Source: SZAS-103 sp043747745
GTDB lineage: Bacteria > Pseudomonadota > Gammaproteobacteria > Xanthomonadales > Xanthomonadaceae
NCBI GenBank assembly: GCA_043747745.1
Contig: JAYTOP010000042.1
Span: 13,312-77,311, forward strand
DNA: 64,000 nucleotides
Direction: 5' to 3'
Below, piece after piece: positions 44,055-52,507 of the stretch. The notes beneath the pieces were generated by a model. The model had not been told where the DNA came from. It saw only the letters and a list, made by a program, of their open reading frames with translations, and searched no databases. The first letter of the stretch is position 1. Each line of letters begins with the position of its first letter. Both the position numbers and the translations under genes were made by a program.

Positions 44055-46133
44055 ATGAAGACGCGTCCTTGCAACCCCCTCAACGTCGTTGCGCTGATCG
44101 CACTGGCGACATGCCTGCAGTCGGCCGCGATCGCCGCACCAGCCAATCTCGGCGCGGTCAGCACACTCAAGGTGTCCGACCTCGATACCTCGATCAACGC
44201 CTGCCAGAACCTCACCGGCTTCGTGAACAAGAAATGGCTCGCGGCCAACCCGATCCCGGGCGACCGCACCTCGTGGGGCAGCTTCGAGATGCTCGGTGAG
44301 CGCTCGGAAAATGCGCAGAAGGCGATCCTCGCCGCGCTGGCGAAGACCAAGCATGCCGATGGCTCGATCGAGCAACTCGTCAGCGACTTATACGCCAGCG
44401 GCATGGACGAGGCGAAGATCAACGGCGTACCGGCCGCGACCAAGCTAAAGCCCTTCATCGCGTCGATCGACGCGATCAAGACGTCGGATGATATCGTTGC
44501 CTACATTGATGCCAATTACAGCAAAGGCCTCGTTGATGTGTTTGGATTCGGCGGTCAGGCCGACTTCAAGAATTCGTCGATGACGATCGGCTATGCGGGC
44601 GGCGGCGGCACCAACCTGCCCGAGCGGGCCTATTACCTCGAAGACAAGTACAAGGCCATTCGCGATGCGTATGTCGCGCACATCGCCAAGACCCTGGAAC
44701 TCGGCGGCGTGTCCGCAACCGATGCAAAGCAGCAGGCCGCCTGGGTGATGGCCGTCGAGACCGAATTGGCGACCGCTTCGCTGACGCCGATCGAGCAGCG
44801 CGATACCGCGAACCAGTACAAGATGACCAGCGTCGCCGATGCCGACAAGCTCACCCCGCATTTCTCGTGGGAAGGGTTCCTCGCTGGCATCCATGTGAAG
44901 GATGTCAAGGGCTTCTCGCTCGCGGAGACGAAGTTCTTCGGCGCGTTCGACAAGATGCTGACCTCGGTTCCGGTGCAACAGTGGCAGGCCTACCTGCGTT
45001 TCCACGCGATCGACAATGCGTCGCCGTATCTCAACGACGCGTTGGTCACTGAACACTTCGATTTCTACAACAAGACCCTGCGCGGCCAGACCGAACAGAA
45101 GCCTCGCTGGAAGCGCGTGCTCGCGACGGTGAACGACGACACCGGCGAAGCGCTGGGCCAGTTGTACGTCAAGGAATATTTCACGCCGGAAGCCAAGGCC
45201 GCGGCCGAGGAACTCGTGAACAACCTGCGCAACGCACTGAAGGCGCGTATCCAGAATGTGCCGTGGATGAGCGATGCGACCAAGGCCAAGGCAATGGAAA
45301 AGTGGGCCAGCTTCATGCCCAAGATCGGCTATCCGAGCAAGTGGCGCGACTGGACCGGCCTGACAGTTTCCCAGGACAACTATCTCGCCAATGTGCTCGC
45401 CGCAAATGCGTTCAACAACGAGTGGCAACTCGCCAAGATCGGCAAGCCGGTCGATCGCACCGAATGGGGCATGACGCCGCAGACGGTCAATGCCTATTAC
45501 AACCCATTGCAGAACGAGATCGTGTTCCCGGCCGCAATCCTGCAGCCGCCGTTCTTCGACGCGAAGGCCGATCCGGCGCTCAACTACGGCGGCATCGGCG
45601 CGGTGATCGGTCACGAGATGACCCACGGCTACGACGACCAGGGCGCGCAGTTCGACGCCAAGGGCAACCAGAGCAACTGGTGGACGGATGCCGACAAGAA
45701 GGGCTTCGAGGAACGCACCGGCAAGCTCGTCGCGCAATTCAACGACTACATCGTGATGAAGGACCCGAAGGGTGCGGACCTGCACGTCAAGGGCGAGCTG
45801 ACACTTGGTGAGAACATCGCCGACCTCGGTGGCGTCAACATTTCCTTCGACGCACTGCAGAAGGAACTCACGACCGATGCGAAGTACAAGCCCGACACCA
45901 AGGTCGATGGCTACACCGAGAACCAGCGCTTCTTCATGAACTTCGCAAATGTCTGGCGCCGCAGCTTCAAGCCGCAGGAAGCGATGGTGCGCCTGAACAC
46001 CGATCCGCATTCGCCAGCCCAGTTCCGTGCGATCGGCGCGCCGTCGAACATGCCGGCGTTCGCGCAGGCATTCATGTGCAAGGCGGGCGATGCGATGGTG
46101 CGTCCGGCCGACAAGCAGGTGGTGATCTGGTAG
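44055..46133 (+). CDS. M13-family (neprilysin/PepO-like) zinc metallopeptidase, active copy
   Basis: 692 aa. Signal peptide ending near AIAAPA; probably periplasmic or exported. The zinc motif is HEMTH (residues 520-524) in GAVIGHEMTHGYDDQG; the third ligand is in LTLGENIADLGG; the substrate-binding NAYYNP motif precedes. The C-terminus ends in VVIW as in PepO-like enzymes. They cut short peptides. A GGAGA ribosome site precedes the ATG at 44055. Paralogues lie at 46785 and at 61488. Confidence 0.93.
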   Translation: MKTRPCNPLNVVALIALATCLQSAAIAAPANLGAVSTLKVSDLDTSINACQNLTGFVNKKWLAANPIPGDRTSWGSFEMLGERSENAQKAILAALAKTKHADGSIEQLVSDLYASGMDEAKINGVPAATKLKPFIASIDAIKTSDDIVAYIDANYSKGLVDVFGFGGQADFKNSSMTIGYAGGGGTNLPERAYYLEDKYKAIRDAYVAHIAKTLELGGVSATDAKQQAAWVMAVETELATASLTPIEQRDTANQYKMTSVADADKLTPHFSWEGFLAGIHVKDVKGFSLAETKFFGAFDKMLTSVPVQQWQAYLRFHAIDNASPYLNDALVTEHFDFYNKTLRGQTEQKPRWKRVLATVNDDTGEALGQLYVKEYFTPEAKAAAEELVNNLRNALKARIQNVPWMSDATKAKAMEKWASFMPKIGYPSKWRDWTGLTVSQDNYLANVLAANAFNNEWQLAKIGKPVDRTEWGMTPQTVNAYYNPLQNEIVFPAAILQPPFFDAKADPALNYGGIGAVIGHEMTHGYDDQGAQFDAKGNQSNWWTDADKKGFEERTGKLVAQFNDYIVMKDPKGADLHVKGELTLGENIADLGGVNISFDALQKELTTDAKYKPDTKVDGYTENQRFFMNFANVWRRSFKPQEAMVRLNTDPHSPAQFRAIGAPSNMPAFAQAFMCKAGDAMVRPADKQVVIW

Positions 46134-46160
46134 TCGGCCATCAGTTGTACGTCACACAAG

Positions 46161-46188
46161 AACCCCCGCATTGCGGGGGTTTTTTTTG
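46161..46188 (+). terminator. Intrinsic terminator after the first M13 gene
   Basis: AACCCCCGCA and TTGCGGGGGTT form a short hairpin (CCCCCGCA-TTGCGGGGG) followed by eight T. It lies 28 bp after the M13 stop and 24 bp before the convergent DUF3224 stop. Confidence 0.92.
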
Positions 46189-46211
46189 GTGCACGGAACG
46201 TGCGTATTTCG

Positions 46212-46616
46212 CTATGGCATGTCCGGCAGCGTGTAGTCGAATGCGTAGGCATGGTTTCCGTCGGCGATGACGATCGCCATCTTGCCGGCAAGGCCAGTGA
46301 GCTGACCGGTGCCGGAGTCCGGCACGACGGCAAGCGCCAACTGCGCATCGCCGCGCGTCATCGTGCCGCTGTGCTGAAGCACGAACGTGCCGCTGCGGCC
46401 ATGCAGCGCACCGCTGACGACCTCCATCGCGACATAACCAGCCGAGCCCGCGACGCCCGAACGATGCGCCAGCATCTGGCCCTTGCTGGTCGCGTCCAGG
46501 TCGCCATGGAACCGCTTGTCGAGCGCCATCCTGCCGATCGCCGCGCCGCCGGTTGCATCCTCCACCGGCTGTGGCAGTAACTTCACGTCGAACGGTCCGC
46601 TTGCGTGCGTCGTCAT
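46212..46616 (-). CDS. DUF3224 domain protein
   Basis: 134 aa. It matches the DUF3224 family, small cytosolic beta-barrel-like proteins (ALDKRFHGDLDATSKGQMLA, GYVAMEVVSGALHGRSGTFV, SGTMTRGDAQLALAVVPDSG). No function is established. Start is the ATG at 46616; the frame extends further but without family resemblance. A ribosome-site-like GGAAA lies upstream. It is divergent from the second M13 gene. Confidence 0.85.
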   Translation of the reverse strand: MTTHASGPFDVKLLPQPVEDATGGAAIGRMALDKRFHGDLDATSKGQMLAHRSGVAGSAGYVAMEVVSGALHGRSGTFVLQHSGTMTRGDAQLALAVVPDSGTGQLTGLAGKMAIVIADGNHAYAFDYTLPDMP

Positions 46617-46784
46617 CGGGGTTTCCTCATGGATCGGAAAAATCTGCGCAAGCAGCGTCGATGCGCCGCGACACGAGCAAAGGATAGCGCGTCGATCCAA
46701 GCATCGCTGAACGCCGCAGCCGCTTGTCGACTGACCGCACGCCATGGCTTGTTACACTCCGGCATCCCGATCAGGAGTTCGTCG

Positions 46785-48803
46785 ATGCCCTCCACGCGCC
46801 ACGCACTGTTGCTCGTTCCGATGCTGATGCTCGGCTTCAATGCACCCGCCGATGCCGCGAAGGCGAAATCGAAAACCGCCAAGCCCGCTGCCGCCGCCCC
46901 TACTGGCACGGCATGCAGCGACTACTACCAACTGGTCAACAGCGACTGGTTGAAAGCGCATCCGGCACCCATGGCTGGCAGCGTGTCGGCATTCGACGCG
47001 ATGCTCGCCAATGCGCGCCAGCAGGAACGCACGCTGCTTGAAGAGGCGGCGCGCACGCCTCGCAATGATGCCGATCGCGCGCTCGGCGCGTTGTGGACCG
47101 ATGGCATGAACGACGCCGCGGTCGATGCCGCTGGCACGGCGCCGCTGCAACCGCTGTTCGATCGCATCGCAAAAATCAGGAAGCCGAAGGATGTCGCCGC
47201 CGCGATCGCGGATCTGCATGCGGCCGGCGTACCGGTGCTGTTCAACTTCTCCGCGGACGTGGACCTCAAGGATTTCGACCGTCAGCTCGGCTATGCGAAC
47301 CAGGGCGGACTCGGCCTGCCCGATCCGGACTACTACACGCGTACCGATGCTGACACGCGCGCGTTGCTCAGCCGTTACCGCACCTATGTCGAAACGGTCC
47401 TGCAACTGTCGGGCACGTCGGCCGACAAGGTTTCCATCGAATCGGGCTGGGTACTCGGCATCGAGATCCGGCTTGCGCAAGCCTCGTTGCCGTTGGTGCA
47501 ATTGCGCGACCCGAACAACGCATATCGACCGGTCACCCTGGTCGAATTGCAGAAGACGTATCCGAGCATCGCGTTCGACAGGTTCCTGCGCGCGCAACGC
47601 GCCGACGACGACCATATCTCGCTTGCGCACGCGGGTTTCTTCGAAGCTGCGGATGGCTTGCTGGCTGGCGCTCCGATCGAGCAATGGCAGGCGTATTTGC
47701 GCTTCCACACCGCGAACGCGCTCGCGCCCTATCTGTCGCGCGGATTCCAGGACGCGCACTTCCAGATGTACGACCGCGTGCTCGATGGCGACCAGCAACC
47801 GCAGCCGCGCTGGCTGATGGTGCTCGATGCGGTCGATCGCGCACTCGGCGAACCGATGGGCCACGCGTATGCCGAACGCTATCTGCCGGACGCATCCCGG
47901 ATGGCCGCGACCCGCGTCGCGGATGGCCTGCGCGCCGCGACGAAGACTGCGATTGAACACAGCACGTGGATGGATGCGCCGACCCGCGCAGCCGCACTGG
48001 CCAAGCTCGACAAGTTGCGCATCGAGATCGGCGAGTCGTCGCGCAAGGCGCCTGTCACGGGGCTCACGCTGGTCGGCGGCAACTTCGCGACCGACATGCT
48101 GGCTGTAGCCGCATGGAGTCATCAGCACGACATGGCATCGATCGGCAAGCGCACCAGCGAACGCCGCTGGTCGGTGCTCGCGCAGATTCCCGACGTGTCC
48201 TACGACCTGGTGCAGAACCGCGTCGTCGTCACCGCCGCGTTCCTGCAACCGCCGGTGTTCGACGCGAACGCGGATACCGCGCAGCAATTCGGCGGACTCG
48301 GCGCGCTGATCGGCCATCAATTGCATTACGCGTTCGATGGCAAGGGCCGCACCATCGATGCCAATGGGCAGCTGCACGACTGGTGGACGCCCACGACCTC
48401 GGCTGGCTACGAGCAGCGCACCGCGCAGATCGTCGCGCAGTACGACGGCTATGAGGTGCAGGGAGGCGTCAAGGTCAACGGCCACCTGACCCGCGACGAA
48501 AACCTCGCCGACCTGGGCGGCGTTGAACTTGCTTTCGAAGCATTGAAGGCAGCCATTGCCGGCCAGCCCGCAGCAAAAGGATCGTCGGCACCCGAACGAC
48601 ATTTCTTCGAGGCCTACGCAAAAGTCTGGCAGCGCAGCAGCGCGCCCGACACCTTGACGGCAGACATCAGCACCTCGATCCAGGCACCGGCGAAGTACCG
48701 CGTCAACGGCCCCCTCGCGAACGTCGCGGAGTTCGGCAAGACCTACGCATGCAAGGCCGGGCAACCGATGCAGGCCAAGGCACCGGTGTCGATCTGGCGC
48801 TGA
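46785..48803 (+). CDS. M13-family paralogue with lost catalytic motif (pseudo-peptidase)
   Basis: 672 aa with a signal peptide (ends near ADA, residue 24). Clear overall relation to the M13 gene 650 bp upstream (DWWTPTTSAGYEQRT for WWTDADKKGFEERT, ENLADLGGVELAFEALK for ENIADLGGVNISFDALQ). But the zinc motif HEMTH is replaced by HQLHY at residues 511-515: the catalytic Glu is Gln and the second zinc His is Tyr. The NAYYNP substrate-binding motif is SYDLVQN here. The reading frame is intact over 672 codons, so it is under selection and likely keeps a binding or chaperone role without protease activity. Confidence 0.85.
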   Translation: MPSTRHALLLVPMLMLGFNAPADAAKAKSKTAKPAAAAPTGTACSDYYQLVNSDWLKAHPAPMAGSVSAFDAMLANARQQERTLLEEAARTPRNDADRALGALWTDGMNDAAVDAAGTAPLQPLFDRIAKIRKPKDVAAAIADLHAAGVPVLFNFSADVDLKDFDRQLGYANQGGLGLPDPDYYTRTDADTRALLSRYRTYVETVLQLSGTSADKVSIESGWVLGIEIRLAQASLPLVQLRDPNNAYRPVTLVELQKTYPSIAFDRFLRAQRADDDHISLAHAGFFEAADGLLAGAPIEQWQAYLRFHTANALAPYLSRGFQDAHFQMYDRVLDGDQQPQPRWLMVLDAVDRALGEPMGHAYAERYLPDASRMAATRVADGLRAATKTAIEHSTWMDAPTRAAALAKLDKLRIEIGESSRKAPVTGLTLVGGNFATDMLAVAAWSHQHDMASIGKRTSERRWSVLAQIPDVSYDLVQNRVVVTAAFLQPPVFDANADTAQQFGGLGALIGHQLHYAFDGKGRTIDANGQLHDWWTPTTSAGYEQRTAQIVAQYDGYEVQGGVKVNGHLTRDENLADLGGVELAFEALKAAIAGQPAAKGSSAPERHFFEAYAKVWQRSSAPDTLTADISTSIQAPAKYRVNGPLANVAEFGKTYACKAGQPMQAKAPVSIWR

Positions 48804-48806
48804 ACC

Positions 48807-49454
48807 TCAGCGCCGGATGCCACCATTGCGGGGGCGCTTGTTGAACGGGGGTTGGCCGCGCCAGTAGCGGATCATCAGCCAGCCGAACAGCATGCCGCCC
48901 AGATGCGCGAAGTGGGCGATGTTCGCGCCGACGCCGATCACGCCGCTCAGCAGTTCGAGCACGCCATAGCCGATCACCAGGGTGCGTGCGTCCATCGGGA
49001 TCGGCGGGAACAACAGCATCACGCGCTGCTTTGGAAACAACATGCCGTAGGCGAGCAGCAGCCCGAACACGCCGCCGGACGCGCCGATCACCGGACTCTC
49101 GATGTGCATCGCCGCCGCCCATGCGAGATAGGTCAAGCCCGCGCCGACCACGCAGACCATGTAGTAGGTGATGAAACGCTGCGTACCCCAGGTGTATTCG
49201 AGCGGCGCGCCGAACATCAGCAGCGCGAGCATGTTGAAGAAGATGTGATTGATGTCCGCGTGCAGGAACGCATAGGTCACCAGCTGCCATGGCATGAAGT
49301 GCATGCCCGAAGAGAGGACATCCGGAGCGCCGCCTCCCAGCGGCCATAGCGCGAAAGGCGCGAAATGCGAATCGCCAATGATGTATTGCAGCAATAACAA
49401 GCCACCATTGATCCACAACAACGCCTGGGTGGCTTTCGGCAAATGGTTGAACAT
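48807..49454 (-). CDS. Rhomboid-family intramembrane serine protease
   Basis: 215 aa with six transmembrane helices. Hallmarks: HADINHIFFNMLALLMFG (the HxxxN oxyanion motif), the catalytic Ser in VIGASGGVFGLLLAYG, and the catalytic His in NIAHFAHLGGMLFGWL. It cuts transmembrane segments; substrate unknown. The start is the ATG at 49454 (MFNHLPKATQALLWINGG). The gene's stop is 3 bp from the convergent M13 pseudo-peptidase stop. Confidence 0.92.
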   Translation of the reverse strand: MFNHLPKATQALLWINGGLLLLQYIIGDSHFAPFALWPLGGGAPDVLSSGMHFMPWQLVTYAFLHADINHIFFNMLALLMFGAPLEYTWGTQRFITYYMVCVVGAGLTYLAWAAAMHIESPVIGASGGVFGLLLAYGMLFPKQRVMLLFPPIPMDARTLVIGYGVLELLSGVIGVGANIAHFAHLGGMLFGWLMIRYWRGQPPFNKRPRNGGIRR

Positions 49455-49545
49455 GCGGGCTCCGCGCAAACAAGGACGCCATGATACCGGGCATCACGTC
49501 ACAATTCGCTGTACAAAACCCTGCTATCTCGGATTGGCGCAGGGA

Positions 49546-49887
49546 TCAGCGGCGTGGCGGCGCCCAGACGAGGGTGTCGAGATCCTCACTATCGCGTGGC
49601 ATGCCCCGCACGCGGCCGGACTCGACCTCAACTCCTTCAGCACGCAGACGCTGGGTTTGCTCGGCGTAGCCTTGGGAACAGGGAGGAAACGCGATGCGCC
49701 CGTCGCTGCGCAGGACGCGGTGCCAGGGCAAGCTCGGGTCGTCGTTGTTCGACAGCACTCGAGCGACCAGCCGCGCGCGACCGGGCAGCCCGGCGCGACG
49801 CGCGATCACACCATAACCGGCCACGCTGCCGACCGGGATCGCGCGGATTGCGGCGTGGATGCGCGTGAGCGCTGCCTTCGCCGACAT
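49546..49887 (-). CDS. Alkyltransferase-like DNA repair protein (ATL)
   Basis: 113 aa. The MGMT DNA-binding domain is present (IHAAIRAIPVGSVAGYGVIA, ARLVARVLSNN), but the PCHR active site of O6-alkylguanine methyltransferase reads PWHRVL, so Cys is replaced by Trp. That is the mark of ATL proteins, which bind O6-alkylguanine and hand it to nucleotide excision repair. Start is the ATG at 49887; an ATG at 49980 would add 31 residues and has a GGGA stretch upstream. It lies on the opposite strand to the next gene. Confidence 0.85.
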   Translation of the reverse strand: MSAKAALTRIHAAIRAIPVGSVAGYGVIARRAGLPGRARLVARVLSNNDDPSLPWHRVLRSDGRIAFPPCSQGYAEQTQRLRAEGVEVESGRVRGMPRDSEDLDTLVWAPPRR

Positions 49888-50064
49888 TGGTTTGGTCGGG
49901 CCGGGTTTCACGGCTCCGGACCTGGCGGAACGGATCCGTTCGGTGGAGGGGTGCGAGAAGCCAGGTCGCGCGCTTTTCATGAGTCCCAAGTGTAGCGAGC
50001 AAGATGGCCGTGGTGTCACCGGAAGCGCAGGGTTAGCATAAGGCTCACCATTCGCGGGGCCATC

Positions 50065-50472
50065 ATGCTCAACTTTGAACAGATCCGCGGCCACTTGCTC
50101 GCGCGCTACAAGCTGACCAGCAACGAGCCCTATCTTGTCTGCGTGCGGTTGTCGCTGGACCAAGGTCGTCGCCACCAGAGCATCTATCTGGCCGAACTCG
50201 AGGACGAGGATGGCCGCAAATATGTGCGCGTCAGCACCGTGCTCGCGCCGACCACCGGCGTCGATCTCAAGCGCGCGCTCGCGTTCAACTGGGAGAGCGC
50301 GGTCGGCTACCTTGCAATCAGCCCGCTCGACGATGTCCCGTACCTGCAACTGTGCGAAAACCGCCCCTACGACTGCCTCGAAGCTGCCGAGATCGATCGC
50401 CTCGTGCTGGAAATCGGCGGCCTCGGCGACCGCATCGAGCACTTGCTGTCGGCGGGTGGGGATTTGTTGTAA
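50065..50472 (+). CDS. Conserved-looking hypothetical protein
   Basis: 135 aa, soluble, no signal or membrane segment. I do not recognise a domain. It starts MLNFEQIRGHLLARYKLTSN and has alternating beta-strands (LVCVRLSLDQG, YVRVSTVLAPTTG, VGYLAISPLDDVPYLQLCEN) followed by a helix at the end (AAEIDRLVLEIGGLGDRIEH). The fold is reminiscent of type III chaperone-like YbjN proteins, but this is only an impression. The broken diguanylate cyclase gene follows 22 bp downstream. Confidence 0.6.
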   Translation: MLNFEQIRGHLLARYKLTSNEPYLVCVRLSLDQGRRHQSIYLAELEDEDGRKYVRVSTVLAPTTGVDLKRALAFNWESAVGYLAISPLDDVPYLQLCENRPYDCLEAAEIDRLVLEIGGLGDRIEHLLSAGGDLL

Positions 50473-50494
50473 CGATCAACCCGATCCCCGCCCC

Positions 50495-51565
50495 TTGATC
50501 ATCGACCCCCGCCAGCGCTTCATCCGCCGCGCCGGCCTGTTCCTGTTGCTGATCTCGGCGCTGGGCGCGGCGTTCATCGCCTGGCTGCACACGCGTCAGG
50601 CCGCGCCGCAGATGCTCGATCTGGTGATATCGATCGGCTTGGCGTTGTCTTTGTCCAGCCTGTTTGTCTGGTTGCTGTTGCGACCCGACAGCATGACCCA
50701 GGTGATCCAGACCGGACTCATGCTCGACCTGGTTGGCCTCGCCGCGCCAGCGTGGGTGTGCCCGATCCGCGCGATGCAGACACCGGGCACCACCCTCATC
50801 GACAGCCTGCCGCCGATGAGTGCGATGTTGCTGCCGTTGATCCTGTCGATGATCGTGTTCATGCGCCCGCGCGTCGCGCTCATTGCAGCGTTCGTTGCGT
50901 GGGTGCTGGTGGCCGGACCGGCCCTGCCTTACCTGTGCACGCATCCGGCCGAACTGCACAGCCCGCGTGGCATGGACCTGGTCGTGACGCTCGGTCCGGT
51001 GATGATGCTGATACTGGTCTATATCCCGTTCCATCGCGGGATCGAGCGCTGGGTTTCCACGTTGCAACTGGAACGCGCGAAGATGCAGGCGCTGGCCGAA
51101 CGCGACGGGTTGACCGGCTTGTACAACCGCCGCGCGAGCGAACACCTGCTGATGAACCTCGTCGCCGCGCCCGACACCAACGATGAGCTGATCCTGTTCG
51201 ACATCGATCATTTCAAGAACATCAACGACACCTGCGGCCATCCGGTCGGCGACGAAGTGCTGCGCCAGATCGCACGCCGCTAGGAAGCGTTGCTGCGGCG
51301 CGACGACGTGTTCGCGCGCTGGGGCGGCGAGGAATTCCTGCTGCTGGTGCGCGGCGCACGCAGTGACGGCATCGTGCACGTGGCCGATACGATGCGGATG
51401 GCGATCGCATCGACGCCGATCGATCCGGCCAGAACGGTCACCGCATCGTTCGGCGTCGCGCTATTCCGCCAGCTCGACAGCCTGCCGACGTGGCTGCAAC
51501 GCGCCGACGAGGCGCTGTATGCAGCGAAGGCGGCTGGGCGGAATCGGGTGGTTGTCGCCCAGTAG
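50495..51565 (+). pseudogene. GGDEF diguanylate cyclase interrupted by an amber codon
   Basis: An N-terminal membrane domain of about six hydrophobic helices (from a TTG start at 50495) leads to a GGDEF domain: RDGLTGLYNRR, LFDIDHFKNINDTCGHPVGD, then an in-frame TAG at 51281-51283, then EALLRRDDVFARWGGEEFLL and TASFGVALF, and a normal stop at 51565. The reading frame is the same on both sides, so one substitution explains it; family alignment suggests a Leu there (TTG to TAG). The stop falls before the GGEEF signature, so without readthrough the enzyme is inactive. It may be a recent mutation or a sequence error. Confidence 0.8.
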
Positions 51566-51664
51566 TCGTAGCGAATTGTCGGGCGGCGGGCGCCTCGTGC
51601 CAGTGGCTATCGACCACGCATTGCAATGCGCTGCGCGCGAAAGTCGTAGGACAAACGAAAAGCA

Positions 51665-51711
51665 AAGATCAAGAGCTTCAGCGCGCGCAGCGCGTTGCAG
51701 CTCTTGATCTT
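51665..51711. repeat. Perfect 13-bp inverted repeat with GC-rich loop
   Basis: AAGATCAAGAGCT and AGCTCTTGATCTT are perfectly complementary around a 21-nt loop rich in CGCGCGCAGCGCG. The loop resembles the core of the elements at 21142 and 24842. It lies between the broken GGDEF gene and baeR (both 3' ends), where it may act as a transcription barrier. Confidence 0.7.
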
Positions 51712-51808
51712 CCTTGACTTGTCTTGCCCTGCCCGACGTGCGAGTGCAGCGCATTGGTGTTCTTGATCAATTTTCTGGTTGTTCCACTGCTGGCAGATCA
51801 CCCAGAAG

Positions 51809-52507
51809 TCAACCGCCATTGCGGTCGTCACCAGCCCACTCCAGCTTGTATCCAAGCCCGTAGATCGACGACACCGGGTCGATGCCGTTGCAGGTCTCGG
51901 ACAGCTTCCGGCGGAGGTTCTTGATGTGGCTGTCGACGGTGCGGTCGCTGACCACGCGGTGGTCGAGGTACAACGCGTCGATCAACTGGCTGCGCGACAG
52001 CACGCGCCCGGGTCGCGCAGCTAGCGCGCGCAGCAGTCGCAATTCCACCGGCGTCAGCGGCAGGGCCTTGCCATGCAGCCGCGCTTCCTGGCGCTCGTCG
52101 TCGAACTGCAACGGCGAAGCCGCGCCCTGCTTCTCCGCACTCACCCGCCGCAGCACCGCCTTGACCCGCGCCACGACTTCGCGCGGGCTGAAGGGCTTGC
52201 AGATGTAATCGTCGGCGCCGAGTTCCAGGCCGAGCAGGCGGTCGATCTCCTCCACGCGCGCGGTCACCATCAGGATCGGCACGTTCGAGAACGCGCGGAT
52301 CTCGCGGCACAGGGTGAGGCCATCCACGCCGGGCAGCATCAGGTCCAGCAGGATCGCGTCCGGCGCGTGCTCGCGCACCCAGCGCACGGCATCGCTGCCG
52401 TCCGCCAGCACGGTGACGCGATACGCGGATGCCTGCAGGTAGTCCTGCAACAACGACGCCAGCTTGGCTTCGTCCTCGACGATCAGCACATGCGGGCCGG
52501 CATTCAT
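51809..52507 (-). CDS. OmpR-family response regulator, BaeR-like
   Basis: 232 aa. Receiver domain with VEDEA, phospho-Asp in DAILLDLMLPGVDG and Lys in ICKPFSP; DNA-binding winged helix ending in SSIYGLGYKLEW. It resembles BaeR. The ATG at 52507 overlaps the sensor stop by 4 bp, so the pair is translationally coupled. BaeR in enterics controls efflux pumps and spy; here a spy-like gene lies just beyond the kinase, divergent. Confidence 0.88.
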   Translation of the reverse strand: MNAGPHVLIVEDEAKLASLLQDYLQASAYRVTVLADGSDAVRWVREHAPDAILLDLMLPGVDGLTLCREIRAFSNVPILMVTARVEEIDRLLGLELGADDYICKPFSPREVVARVKAVLRRVSAEKQGAASPLQFDDERQEARLHGKALPLTPVELRLLRALAARPGRVLSRSQLIDALYLDHRVVSDRTVDSHIKNLRRKLSETCNGIDPVSSIYGLGYKLEWAGDDRNGG

